A stretch of DNA of 64,000 nucleotides from NCBI RefSeq assembly GCF_001708505.1, contig NZ_CP015992.1, positions 4,278,001 through 4,342,000 of the forward strand, in the 5' to 3' direction. How positions within the stretch are numbered: position 1 is the stretch's first letter; each line of letters begins with the position of its first letter. Under the pieces are notes generated by a model. The model saw nothing but the letters and a program-made list of their open reading frames with translations. It searched no databases and was not told the origin of the DNA. A program made the translations under genes and the position numbers. Source of the DNA: Pseudomonas sp. TCU-HL1 (lineage in GTDB: Bacteria > Pseudomonadota > Gammaproteobacteria > Pseudomonadales > Pseudomonadaceae). Shown in pieces: positions 1 to 8,977 of this stretch.

Positions 1-1
1 G

Positions 2-580
2 CGGCGTGGCAATATCCAGGGGCGCAGCGAAATCCAGGTCAATCGACTCGACCCGCGCTTGCGCCTGGCCGAGTGCGGCAGGGATTTGACGGCAAAGCTG
101 GAAAGCCCGGCGCAGCCGCTGGGACGGGTCACTGTGCGCATTCGTTGCGATGGCAGCGCCCCCTGGACAGTGTTCGTACCGGCCCAGGTGAAGCTTTACC
201 GCGAAGTGGTCGTCGTCACTCGGCCGATGCGCCGCGGCGCGCCTATCGAGCCCCAGGACGTCGCCCTGGCCGAGCGCGATGTCGGTTCGCTCAGCCAGGG
301 TTTCCTGACCGATACCGGGCAGATCCTCGGCCAGAAGACCACGCGTGCCCTGATCCCCGACCAGGTATTGGCCCCCCTGCATCTGCAGCAGGCCGAAGTG
401 GTGAGCAAAGGCGACCAGGTGGTGATCAGCGCCAGAAATACGGCGATCAACGTACGCATGCCGGGCGAGGCGATGGCCAATGGCGCACCCGGCGCACAGA
501 TCAGGGTGAAGAACCTGAGTTCCGGACGCGTGGTCAAGGCGCGCGTCAAGGGCCCGGGCCAGGTGGAAGTGGACCTGTAG
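2..580 (+). CDS. flgA: FlgA, flagellar basal-body P-ring formation chaperone (5' end missing)
   Basis: The reading frame is open from base 2 and ends in TAG at 578-580, so the start codon lies before the window. About 192 C-terminal residues are visible. They match the SAF-type beta-clip half of FlgA: a 'TRPMRRGAPIEPQDV' segment, a 'GQKTTRALIPDQVL' segment and the typical end with 'GAQIRVKNLSSGRVV'. FlgA is a periplasmic chaperone for assembly of the FlgI P-ring around the rod. The downstream order flgM-flgN-flgZ is the usual Pseudomonas arrangement and supports the call. The signal peptide cannot be seen because the 5' part is outside the window. Confidence 0.93.
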   Translation, partial: RRGNIQGRSEIQVNRLDPRLRLAECGRDLTAKLESPAQPLGRVTVRIRCDGSAPWTVFVPAQVKLYREVVVVTRPMRRGAPIEPQDVALAERDVGSLSQGFLTDTGQILGQKTTRALIPDQVLAPLHLQQAEVVSKGDQVVISARNTAINVRMPGEAMANGAPGAQIRVKNLSSGRVVKARVKGPGQVEVDL

Positions 581-643
581 AATGATTCCGCTGGCGCCCG
601 AGCAGGCTGTTTTTCTACACTCAGCCGGTATAAAAGAATTTTC

Positions 644-670
644 TAAAGTTATCCTGGACAGGGCCGATAA
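644..670 (+). promoter_or_regulatory. Sigma-28 (FliA) promoter of flgM
   Basis: TAAAGTTA at 644-651, an 11-bp spacer (652-662) and GCCGATAA at 663-670 match the flagellar sigma-28 consensus (TAAAGTTT-N11-GCCGATAA) at all but one position. It lies 39 bp before the flgM start, giving a leader of about 30 nt. Sigma-28 control of its own anti-sigma factor is the known feedback in gamma-proteobacterial flagellar cascades. Confidence 0.92.
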
Positions 671-708
671 AACGGTAAGCGTCCAACTAGCGTCCGAGGT
701 TCAGCATC

Positions 709-1047
709 ATGGTCATCGACTTCAACCGGCCCAATAACGGCCCAGCGCCCGCCAACACGGGGCGTACTGGCAACACTCAGGCTGGCAAGATCGAAACCGT
801 CACCAGCGGCCAGGCTGCTGCAACCCAGAACACCGGCGAGCAGGCCCCGACTGCCCGCAGCGGCGAATCCGTGCAACTGAGCAGCGACGCTCAGTTGCTG
901 CAGAAAGCCGGCGAAAAACTCCGCGACCTGCCCGAAGTGGACAAGGAACGCGTGGAAAAGCTCAAGCAGGCCATTGCCGACGGCTCCTACCAGGTCGATA
1001 GCAAGCGCGTGGCCAGCAAGCTGCTGAACTTCGAATCCCAGCGCTAG
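709..1047 (+). CDS. flgM: FlgM, anti-sigma-28 factor
   Basis: A 112-residue protein, close to the usual 100-110 aa of Pseudomonas FlgM. The N-terminus is low-complexity (Asn, Gly, Pro, Thr, Gln), as expected for an intrinsically disordered export signal. The C-terminal half has the FliA-binding helices: a segment with 'SVQLSSDAQLLQKA' and one with 'VDKERVEKLKQAIADGSY', ending in 'SKLLNFESQ'. FlgM holds sigma-28 inactive in the cytoplasm until the hook-basal body is complete and FlgM is exported. ATG 709 is preceded by GAGG at a normal distance and follows a sigma-28 promoter. flgN starts 47 bp downstream, so the two are probably co-transcribed. Confidence 0.95.
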   Translation: MVIDFNRPNNGPAPANTGRTGNTQAGKIETVTSGQAAATQNTGEQAPTARSGESVQLSSDAQLLQKAGEKLRDLPEVDKERVEKLKQAIADGSYQVDSKRVASKLLNFESQR

Positions 1048-1094
1048 TCCACGGGCAGCGCTGGGGAACCTGGACGCTAGGCCCCAGAGCGCGT

Positions 1095-1562
1095 ATGCAC
1101 GATACCAACCTGCTTCAGCTGTTCACCGACGATATCGGCCACGCCAAGCGTTTGCTTGAGCTGATGGACGAAGAATTCCAGGTTCTGGGTGAGCGCGACC
1201 TTGTCCGCCTCGAGAAACTGCTTGCAGACAAGCAGCCCCTGCTTGCCCAGCTCGACCAGCACGGCCGCCAGCGCAGCCAGTTGCTGGCCAGCCTCCAGCT
1301 CAGCGCCGATCGGGCCGGTCTCGAGCAACTTGCCGCACGCTCGCCCCTGGGCCGGGACCTGCTGGACCGCAGCGAGGAGCTCGGCCAACTGCTGGACCGC
1401 TGCCAGTCGATCAACGAGCGCAATGGCCGGTTGATCCGCGCCAACCGCGCATCGGTCGGCAACATGCTCGGCATCCTGCGCGGCGGCGACACGCCCGGCC
1501 TCTATGACGCCCGAGGTGCTACCGCTAGAATCGGCCAACAGCGCCCGCTCAGCCAGGCCTGA
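1095..1562 (+). CDS. flgN: FlgN, flagellar export chaperone for FlgK/FlgL
   Basis: A 155-residue, largely alpha-helical protein. The N-terminal helix ('LLQLFTDDIGHAKRLLELMD') and the following Leu/Gln/Glu-rich coiled helices are typical of FlgN, a cytoplasmic chaperone that pilots the hook-associated proteins FlgK and FlgL to the flagellar export apparatus. The position right after flgM and the length (~156 aa in Pseudomonas) fit. The tail after about residue 130 is low-complexity and probably disordered. flgZ follows after 89 bp. Confidence 0.9.
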   Translation: MHDTNLLQLFTDDIGHAKRLLELMDEEFQVLGERDLVRLEKLLADKQPLLAQLDQHGRQRSQLLASLQLSADRAGLEQLAARSPLGRDLLDRSEELGQLLDRCQSINERNGRLIRANRASVGNMLGILRGGDTPGLYDARGATARIGQQRPLSQA

Positions 1563-1651
1563 CAAGACATTACAAGAAGAGCGCAAAGACATGGCGGCAT
1601 GATGCCACTATGCTTTGAGCAGTCCGCTTTGCGTTTGGAGAGACCTGGACC

Positions 1652-2401
1652 GTGTCCAACCCATTCCACGAAGAGAACGGCCCCCAACCCCCCAAGGTGC
1701 TCAAGGCACCGGTAGAGATCCTGGCCAACCTTCGTCTGCTGCAGCAACACCACGATCCCCTGATCATCACCTTCCACGACCGTAATCAGCGCTTCCAGAG
1801 CTACCTGGTAGAAGTGGACCGCGACCGCGGACTGATCGCCCTGGACGAAATGATCCCGAACGATGGCGAGCGCTTCATGAAGAATGGCGAAACCTTCCGT
1901 ATCGAAGGTTTTCATGAAGGCGTGCGCATTGCCTGGGAAACCCTTCAAGCCGCGACCGTCGGCGAGTTCGAGGGCGATCGCTGCTATTGGTGCGCCCTGC
2001 CGGACGAGGTGACCTACCACCAGCGCCGCAACGCCTTCCGCGCGACACTCAAGCAGACTCAGCTGGTGCCCGTCGAACTGGATGGCGACAAGCTGTCAAC
2101 GCCGATCAAGGGCGTGATGCTGGATGTCTCCGCCACGGGCTGCAAGCTGCGTTTTGACGGCAACCTGAGCGGCCGCCTGCAGCCGGGACAGGTGTACGAA
2201 CGCTTCACCGCCAGAATGCCGATCGGCCCCATTACCACACCGATCGAACTGCGCCATCTGAGTTTCGACGAGAAGCTCGGCATAAGCTTTGTCGGTCTTC
2301 GCTTCCACCAGATGAGCGGACTGGTGCAACGCAACATCGAGCGTTTCGTCTACCAACTGCAACGCGAGGCGCGACGGTTCGACAAGGACGAACTCTTCTA
2401 G
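1652..2401 (+). CDS. flgZ: FlgZ (YcgR-type) c-di-GMP-binding flagellar brake, PilZ domain
   Basis: A 249-residue protein starting with GTG at 1652 behind GGAGAG. Residues ~1-120 form the YcgR N-terminal domain. Residues ~125-245 form a PilZ domain: the RxxxR motif lies in 'QRRNAFRATL' and the second c-di-GMP motif (DxSxxG) in 'DVSATGCKLRF'. Both are intact, so c-di-GMP binding is expected. YcgR/FlgZ slows motility through the motor stator or switch when c-di-GMP is high. It closes the flgAMNZ group. The stop codon TAG (2399-2401) lies against the outer end of a MITE-like element, so the element inserted directly behind the gene. Confidence 0.93.
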   Translation: MSNPFHEENGPQPPKVLKAPVEILANLRLLQQHHDPLIITFHDRNQRFQSYLVEVDRDRGLIALDEMIPNDGERFMKNGETFRIEGFHEGVRIAWETLQAATVGEFEGDRCYWCALPDEVTYHQRRNAFRATLKQTQLVPVELDGDKLSTPIKGVMLDVSATGCKLRFDGNLSGRLQPGQVYERFTARMPIGPITTPIELRHLSFDEKLGISFVGLRFHQMSGLVQRNIERFVYQLQREARRFDKDELF

Positions 2402-2403
2402 GG

Positions 2404-2617
2404 TTTGTACGAAAAGTCGTCGAGCGAAGGTCAGGCAAGGCGCAACGACCATCGGGAGTAACAGCCGAAGGCTGGCCCGAAGGGCGAGCGCCAGCGAGTC
2501 AATCGGCCGAAGAAGCGCAGTTTACGCGTTGTAAATGAGCATTCTGATCGGACTCGCGCACGAGGCCGATTTCAACGCAGCATCACGCGCGAAGCCCGCA
2601 GGCACTTTTCGTACAAA
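2404..2617. mobile_element. MITE-like non-autonomous element, copy 1
   Basis: A 214-bp element bounded by a perfect 14-bp terminal inverted repeat: TTTGTACGAAAAGT at 2404-2417 and its reverse complement at 2604-2617. With one mismatch the repeat extends outward by TAGG, reaching into the stop codon of flgZ. A second copy with the same ends lies at 41662-41864. It encodes no protein of its own. I see no convincing target-site duplication. Confidence 0.75.
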
Positions 2618-2626
2618 GCCTAACGC

Positions 2627-3247
2627 TCAATCGCCCCCAAACTTGAACCCCAGCCGCCCCAGCCGCGGCAGGTGTTCGGGCCTGTCCAACACCCAGAGCG
2701 ATGGCAACAGCCCATGCTGCCATTCCAGAGCCTGCAAACGTTCGCAGGTCAGGGCCAGCACCTGGTCACTGCCCCAGGGTATGGACTCGAACAGGCGCGG
2801 GTCGATGCAGCGCAGGCCAAGCAGCACGTAGCGTCCATCTTCGGTTGGCCCCAGCACTGCCTGGTGCCGGTCGAGCGCTTCGCAGGCGGCAGACAGGTAG
2901 TCGGCGTCCAGCGTCGGGCAATGCTGGCCGATGAGCACCACGGCATCGTTTTCGGAAAGTCCCAGAGCAGCGATGCGCCGCATTCGCTCCCCCAGGTCGC
3001 CGACTGGCTGGCCCACCACCATCCAGTCGTTGTCCTCGGCCAGGGCTTCCAGGACCTCGTCCGGTCCATCCTCGATCCAGAAAATCCGTTCGCTGAAGCC
3101 CAGGGGCGGCAGGTTGAGAACACGCGCCACCAGTTGCCTGTGCAACCGGCTCAGCCCCTCCTCCCCCAGCGCCGGAAGCAGCCGCTGGTCGAGCTTGCTG
3201 GCCTGCGGGGCGCTGGCCAGCAGATGCAGGGAAATGCTCAACGTCAT
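2627..3247 (-). CDS. DUF2064 / glycosyltransferase-A-like family protein
   Basis: A 206-residue protein of the DUF2064 (TIGR04282, 'rSAM/selenodomain-associated transferase 1') family, which has a nucleotide-diphospho-sugar transferase-like fold. Visible are 'ERMRRIAALGLSENDAVVLIG', 'CPTLDADYLSAACEAL' and 'GPTEDGRYVLLGL', matching the family pattern of a GxDxP-like site followed by GPxxDGGYxLxGL. Two positions differ from the family: IGQHCP instead of IGxDxP, and DGRY instead of DGGY. The metal/nucleotide site may be altered, so catalytic function is uncertain. I chose ATG 3247 over an upstream in-frame start because AGGAGG precedes it at good spacing. It is last in a possible leftward operon with the MFS and glutamine synthetase-like genes. 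Confidence 0.72.
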   Translation of the reverse strand: MTLSISLHLLASAPQASKLDQRLLPALGEEGLSRLHRQLVARVLNLPPLGFSERIFWIEDGPDEVLEALAEDNDWMVVGQPVGDLGERMRRIAALGLSENDAVVLIGQHCPTLDADYLSAACEALDRHQAVLGPTEDGRYVLLGLRCIDPRLFESIPWGSDQVLALTCERLQALEWQHGLLPSLWVLDRPEHLPRLGRLGFKFGGD

Positions 3248-3346
3248 GACCAGTTCCTCCTTGAAGTCCCAAGGCAGGCCTTGGGCTTGAAGCTCAGGTA
3301 GCCGTACTGGTCGATAATTGGGCAAAAAAGGCGTGGCGTTGGGCCA

Positions 3347-4666
3347 CTATTTTTCGGCTAGCGGCTGCTCCGGCCTCTCGTCGGTAGGTGGCGGCGGGAT
3401 ATCTCCGTTCTGCATCTGGTCGTGCACCGACTTCTCATCGACGCGCGGATCGAGGGCAGCCACCAGCGGCGAACTGATCATGTTGTCGGGCGTCGGCACG
3501 TGATGAAGCGGCGCCTCGTCGACACGATGAAGACCGGTAACTGCATCCGGCCGCACGCGCAGTACCAGCACCACGGCGCAGAAGCAGACGAACGCATAGA
3601 GCATGTTCGGCCCCAACTGCTTCATCAAGGCGCCGGTCAGCAGCGGGCCGATGCTCGCCCCCACGCCGAAGGTGATCAGCAGCATCGCGGTGAGCGAAAC
3701 CCGCCGCTCGGGTTCGATATGGTCGTTGGAGAAAGCCACCGCCAGTGGATACAGGCTGAACTGCAGCAGGCAGACCAGGAAGCCTACCGGGAACAGTACT
3801 TCCAGGGACGCCTGCGGCATGATCGCCAGCGGCAGAGCCGACAAGGCGAGCAAAGCCGCAGTCGCGCGGATGAGCACGGCACGATCATGGCGATCGGATA
3901 GCCAGCCCAGTGGCCACTGCACCAACAGGCCGGCCAGGATGCAGCTCCCCATGAACAGGCCCACCTGGTTGATGGGCAGTCCCTGGGCCGTGGCATAGAG
4001 CGGTGCCAGACCATAGAAGGAGCCGATCACCAGGCCCGACACCAGCACGGTGGTCATGGACTGCGGCACCCGTTTGATGAAGAAACGCGGCTCCAGCGGC
4101 GCCGGATGCAGGGGCGCCGGGTGCAACTTGCGAGTCAGCGCGACCGGCACCAGGCACAGCGCAAAGCACATCGCCACCAGCATCAGCAGCTCGGGCCCGA
4201 GGCCGGGGTGCAGGACCAGCACCAACTGGCCCAATACCAGGCCCAGGTAGGACGCCACCATGTAGCCAGCGAATACCTGTCCGCGCTGGCTCGCGTCGGC
4301 CTGCTCGGTCAGCCAGCTTTCAATCACCATGTACTGGCACATCATCCCCAGGCCAACGAGCATCCGCATGAACAGCCACGCCGGCAACAGATCAATCAAC
4401 CCGTGGCCCAGCACAGCCGCCGTCACCACACCGGCACAGGCCACATAGGCCCTGATATGCCCGACCCGGGCGATCAACCGGTGCCCCAGCTTGCCGCCCA
4501 GGATCAGGCCGAAATAGTTGGCTGCCATCAGGGCGCCGACCCAGAGCCCGTCTACCTTGTCCGCAGCGAGCCGCAGGCCCAGATAGGTACTGAGCAGGCC
4601 GGAGCCGATCAGCATGAGCAGGGTGGCGAAATACAGTGCGCGAAACGACTTCCAGATCCGATGCAT
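3347..4666 (-). CDS. MFS transporter, YcaD-like
   Basis: A 439-residue major facilitator superfamily protein with about 12 predicted membrane helices up to residue ~385. The N-terminal half has the pattern of the YcaD group ('GRxxAxYMxxxYLGxxLGQL' region, here GQVFAGYMVASYLGLVLGQL). A cytoplasmic loop motif, 'GWLSDRHDRAVLI', is the usual MFS motif A in the second half. The last ~55 residues are hydrophilic and Pro/Glu-rich. The substrate is unknown. Start 4666 has GGAG five bases upstream. It lies 60 bp downstream of the glutamine synthetase-like gene on the same strand, suggesting a shared transcript and possibly uptake of a related amine substrate (inference). Confidence 0.82.
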   Translation of the reverse strand: MHRIWKSFRALYFATLLMLIGSGLLSTYLGLRLAADKVDGLWVGALMAANYFGLILGGKLGHRLIARVGHIRAYVACAGVVTAAVLGHGLIDLLPAWLFMRMLVGLGMMCQYMVIESWLTEQADASQRGQVFAGYMVASYLGLVLGQLVLVLHPGLGPELLMLVAMCFALCLVPVALTRKLHPAPLHPAPLEPRFFIKRVPQSMTTVLVSGLVIGSFYGLAPLYATAQGLPINQVGLFMGSCILAGLLVQWPLGWLSDRHDRAVLIRATAALLALSALPLAIMPQASLEVLFPVGFLVCLLQFSLYPLAVAFSNDHIEPERRVSLTAMLLITFGVGASIGPLLTGALMKQLGPNMLYAFVCFCAVVLVLRVRPDAVTGLHRVDEAPLHHVPTPDNMISSPLVAALDPRVDEKSVHDQMQNGDIPPPPTDERPEQPLAEK

Positions 4667-4726
4667 CGGCGCTCCAGGCGGCTCCTTGTACAGGGAGGAC
4701 CGCCCGATCGGGCGGCCCTGGATCGA

Positions 4727-6070
4727 TCACACCTGGGCAGCGAGGATGCGCCGTTCCCAGGGCGTGATCTCATCGAAGAAGCTACTGAGCTCCATCGTCT
4801 TTGTAGCAATGTAGCCTTCGATGAACTCCTTGCCGAACAGTTCACGCGCCAGATCGCTGTGTTTCAGACGCTCGATGGCCGCATGCAAGGTACAAGGCAG
4901 CAGCAGTTCGTCCGGCGCCTCGAATTCCCCCTGGATCGGCGCACTCGGTTGCAGTTGCTGCTCGATCCCGTAGAGCCCGGCCGCCAGGCTGGCGGCAATG
5001 GCCAGGTAAGGGTTGGCGTCGGCGCCCGGCAGCCGGTTCTCCACCCGCCTCGCCACCGGCGCGCTGGCCGGGATGCGCAGTCCCGCCGCCCGGTTGTCGT
5101 GGGACCAGCAGGCATTGTTGGGCGAAGCATAGGGGTGGCAAAGGCGCTGGTAGGCGTTCACGTTGGGCGCGAAGAGCGCCGTGAAATCCGCCATGGCCGC
5201 CTGCTGGCCACCAATGAAATGAGCGAAGGCTGCCGTCGGTTCGTCATCGGCACCGCTGAAGATGTTCGCCCCCCCGTCGAGGGTCACCACGCTCTGGTGG
5301 ATATGCATCGAACTGCCCGGTGTGTGCGCCAGTGGCTTGGCCATGCAGACCACCTGGATACCGTGCTTGAGTGCCACTTCCTTGAGCAGGTGCTTGAACA
5401 GGAAGGTCTGGTCCGCCAAGAGCAGTGGATCGCCATGGAGGAAATTGATCTCGAACTGGCTGACGCCCATCTCGTGCATGAAGGTATCCCGCGGCATGCC
5501 GAAGACCTCCATGGCGCGATAGACCTCCTCGAAGAACGGACGCAAGCCGTTGTTCGAGGACACACTGAACGCCGAAGCCCCGGCTTCGCGGCGACCATCC
5601 AGGCCGAGCGGCGGCAGGAAGGCCTCGGTCGGATCGGGGTTGGGAGCAAAGACGAAGAACTCCAGTTCGGTCGCCACCACCGGCTTCCAGCCGTGTTCGG
5701 CATAGCGCTCAACGACCTTGCGCAGCAGCCCCCTCGTGGACAGCCCGGAAGGACGGCCATCGAGCTCCTGGGCATCGCAGATCGCCAGAGCGCGCGGCCG
5801 CTCGCTCCAAGGCAGGCGATGGACCTGGCCCGGCTCGGCGACCAAGGCCAGGTCACCGTCGTCACTGCCGTAGAAACGGGCGGGTGGGTAACCGCCCATG
5901 ATGCATTGCAGCAGCACACCCCGTGCCAACTGCAAACGGCGTCCGGAAAGGAAGCCCTCCCCTGTCATCACCTTGCCCCGCATCACCCCATTCAGGTCGG
6001 GGGTAACACACTCGATCTCTTCAACGCCAGCCAGACGCTCGGCGAGCGGGCTGCGGACTTTGGTCGTCAT
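4727..6070 (-). CDS. Glutamine synthetase family protein, probable gamma-glutamylpolyamine synthetase (PauA/PuuA type)
   Basis: A 447-residue GlnA-like enzyme with the N-terminal beta-grasp domain (to ~110) and C-terminal catalytic domain. Visible catalytic-domain motifs: 'ELEFFVF' (metal-binding Glu), 'GVSQFEINF', 'GSSMHIHQS' (ammonium/glutamate site His) and 'NRLPGADANPYLAIAA'. Length and motifs fit the PauA/PuuA group that ligates glutamate to polyamines rather than the ~470-aa nitrogen-assimilating GlnA, which has an adenylylation loop. In P. aeruginosa a pauA paralogue sits near flgAMNZ, which fits this position. SD AGGA precedes ATG 6070. It probably leads a leftward operon with the MFS gene. 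Confidence 0.85.
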   Translation of the reverse strand: MTTKVRSPLAERLAGVEEIECVTPDLNGVMRGKVMTGEGFLSGRRLQLARGVLLQCIMGGYPPARFYGSDDGDLALVAEPGQVHRLPWSERPRALAICDAQELDGRPSGLSTRGLLRKVVERYAEHGWKPVVATELEFFVFAPNPDPTEAFLPPLGLDGRREAGASAFSVSSNNGLRPFFEEVYRAMEVFGMPRDTFMHEMGVSQFEINFLHGDPLLLADQTFLFKHLLKEVALKHGIQVVCMAKPLAHTPGSSMHIHQSVVTLDGGANIFSGADDEPTAAFAHFIGGQQAAMADFTALFAPNVNAYQRLCHPYASPNNACWSHDNRAAGLRIPASAPVARRVENRLPGADANPYLAIAASLAAGLYGIEQQLQPSAPIQGEFEAPDELLLPCTLHAAIERLKHSDLARELFGKEFIEGYIATKTMELSSFFDEITPWERRILAAQV

Positions 6071-6178
6071 GGTTGCTGTCCTTGTGCACGACAGCCGCTC
6101 TGGATGGCGGCTTGTACAAAATACGCACCGGGCGTTCGGAATATCAAGCAGGCACCAGGACGATTTTTCCAGTCATAG

Positions 6179-8977
6179 AAAAGGGGGTGAAGCGCCAGGC
6201 GCTTCACCCCCTTTTTTCTTTCTTTACCGCAGACGGCTGGCGATGCCTCCTCAGGTCGCCAGGATGAAGTCGGTCTGATCGACGTTAGCGCTCGCCACCC
6301 CCACCAGGGTGATGCTGTCCGTGCCGATGCTCACCAAGGTGTTCGCCCCCTGCGCCGCGATGCTGACACTGGCCACGAAGGTCGCCGCGGTGATGCCCAG
6401 CCCGGAGATATCCAGCAGGTCCTGGCCGTTCAGCGGATCGGCATCGAAGCCTGCGGCGATCTGATCGAGGCCAAAGCCGGCCGCGCCGAACACGAACACA
6501 TCGTTGCCCGTCCCGCCGTCCAGGCTGTCGTTGCCGGCGCCGCCTTCCAGGCGGTCATTCCCCGCTCCGCCACTCAGGCTGTCGTTGCCGACGCCGCCGA
6601 CCAGCGCGTTGCCCAGGTCGTTGCCGATCAGCGTGGCATTGCCGATGCCGACATAGCTCAGGCTCTCCAGGTTGGCGCCGAGCGTGTAGTTGCTCGTCGC
6701 CAGCACCGTGTCGAGCCCACCCGTCGCAGTTTCCACGATAACGTCCGCCACGCTGTCGACCCGGTAGGTGTCGTTGCCGTTGCCACCCACCATGCGGTCA
6801 TTGCCCAGTCCACCGTCCAGGGTGTCGGCGCCATCGCCACCATTCAGCGTGTCGTTGCCGGCACCACCGAACAGACTGTCGTCCCCGCTACCGCCGGTGA
6901 TCACGTTGGCCTGGGCGTTGCCCGTACCGCTGAACGGCCCACTACCGATGAAGGTCAGGTTCTCCAGATTGACGTTGCTGTTCAGGGTGTAGCTGGCCAG
7001 GCTGGTCTGCACCAGGTCGGTGCCTCCCCCCACTCCCTCGACCACCGTGTCAGCGACATCGTCCACCACATAGGTGTCGTTGCCGAGACTGCCGTTCATC
7101 AAGTCGGCACCAGTCCCACCATCCAGCCGGTCGTTGCCGATACCACCGCCGAGCGAGTCGGTACCTGCGCCGCCCTGCAGGGTGTCGTCGCCATCGCCAC
7201 CACTGAGTTGGTCATTGCCCTCCAGCCCACCGAGGATGTCGTTCCCCTCCAGGCCTCTGAGGAGGTCGTTGCCGATATCACCCTGCAGGTTGTTGTTCAG
7301 CACGTTACCCTGCAGGGTGCCACCGACGGCACGCTCCAGCCGGCCGTTCTCCACGTTGGCGAGCAGGGTGTAACTGGCCGCCGTCGAGATCACCAGGTCG
7401 GTGCCGCGGTTAACGCCTTCGACGGTGTTGTCGCCCACGGTATCCACCCGGTAGGTATCGTTACCCGCCCCCCCCACCAGGGTGTCGTTGCCGGCGCCGC
7501 CGTCCAGGGTGTCGTTGCCGGATCCGCCGGCGAGGACGTTGGCCTGGGCGTTGCCGGTGCCGCTAAAGTTGCCGGTGCCGCTGAAGGTCAGGTTTTCCAC
7601 GTTGGCGACGGCCGCCATCGAGTAGCTACCCAGCGCGGTCCGCACCTCGTCGACGCCCTGACCAGCCAACTCGGTGACCCCATCACTGAGGTGATTGACG
7701 ACATAGATATCGTTACCGACGCCCCCCGCCATGGTGTCGATACCAGTGCCGCCATCGAGCAGGTCGTTGCCGACGCCACCGATCAGGCTATCACTGCCAT
7801 TGCCCCCGAACAGCCGGTCGTTGCCGCCCAGGCCGCTGAGCGTGTCATCGCCCACATCGCCCCTGAGGGTGTTGTCCAGGCCATTGCCGGTGCCCACGTA
7901 GTTGCCACTGCCGATGAAGGTCAGAATCTCGAAGTTGGCGAGGAGTTGATAGTTGAGCAGCGACGTCCGCACTTCGTCGGTACCGCCTCCCACGCCCTCG
8001 GCCACGGTGTCGCCGGCATCGACCAGGAAGACATCGTTGCCAATACCACCGCCCATGATGTCGCTGCCGGCCCCGCCATCCAGGATGTCGTTGCCGTCGC
8101 CGGCACTGAGGATGTCATTGCCGGCACCGCCCGTGAGCACGTTGGTGCCGACATTGCCCCTGAAGACATCGTTGAAGGCGCTGCCGACCAGGTTCTCCAT
8201 GCCGCTCAGGGTGTCGCTACCGGCGCCGCCGGTGGCTTGCGCCGTGGCGATGCCGAGATCCACCGTGACTCCGGCGGTGGCCGAGGCATAGGTCGCGGTA
8301 TCGATGCCGGCCCCGCCGATCAGGCTGTCATTGCCCGCCCCCCCTTCGAGGGTATCGTTGCCGGCGCCGCCAGTGAGGACGTTGTTCAGCCCGTTGCCGC
8401 TGCCGGTGAAATTACCAGTACCGGTGAAGGTCAGGTTCTCGACGTTGGCGCCCAGGCCGTGGTTCAGCAGGCTGGTGCGCACCGTGTCGGTGCCCTCGTT
8501 GAGGAGCTCGACCGCTACGTCATCGGCGTTGTCGACGATGTAGGTGTCGTTGCCGAGGCCGCCGGTCATCCGGTCGGGCCCCGCACCGCCATTCAGGGTG
8601 TCGTTGCCGGCCAGGCCGAACAGCTCGTCCGCCCCTGCCGTAGTGCTGTCAGCGGCGTCGAGGACATCGACGCCCGGCGTGCCGGTGATCACCCTGCCGA
8701 CCACGGTGCTGGCCGCGGAAATCACCAGCTCCGGATTGCCGAGGGCGTCGGTGTAGCTCACCAGCACCCGCAGGTGCTTGCCGACGTGGTCCGGCGCGAT
8801 GGGCGTGAAGCTGGCGCTGGTGGCCCCGTCGATATTGATGCCGTCGGCCTGCCACTGGTAGCTCACCGACAGCGGATCAAAGCCATCGGCATCGGTGAAG
8901 GCGATGTTCGCGCTCAACGCATGGGTCGCGGTCGGCGTGGTATCGCTGAGTGTCACCGCGCCCACCGGCAGGTTGTT
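6179..8977. repeat. 3' module duplicated between the two peroxidase genes (copy 1)
   Basis: About 2.8 kb covering the terminator, stop codon, RTX array, secretion end and the last Ig-like domain of gene 1. It recurs at 18457-21256 in direct orientation at an offset of 12,279 bp. By eye the copies agree throughout, except for a C5 versus C6 run in the terminator. Identity stops abruptly at 8977/21256, in the codons following 'NNLPVGAV' in transcript sense. Confidence 0.9.
6183..6211 (-). terminator. Intrinsic terminator behind giant peroxidase gene 1
   Basis: A near-perfect GC-rich hairpin, GGGGGTGAAGCG and its complement with a minimal loop, flanked by A-runs on one side and T6 on the other so that it can act on both strands. 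It lies 40 bp past the stop codon of the 3835-aa gene. A copy lies at 18461-18490 behind the paralogue, as part of the duplicated 3' module. Confidence 0.85.

Noticed and set aside
2535..2617. ORFs starting inside both MITE-like copies (MSILIGLAHEAD...).
   Set aside because: They run out of the element into unrelated flanking sequence, different in each copy, so they are not conserved genes.
4106..6178. 690-codon plus-strand open frame opposite the MFS and glutamine synthetase-like genes.
   Set aside because: Spans two clear genes on the other strand and has no recognisable domain; a GC-driven shadow frame.
6500..8700. Regular ~27-bp periodic repeats resembling a repeat array.
   Set aside because: They encode RTX nonapeptides (GGxGxDxxx) in frame; there are no spacers of the CRISPR kind.
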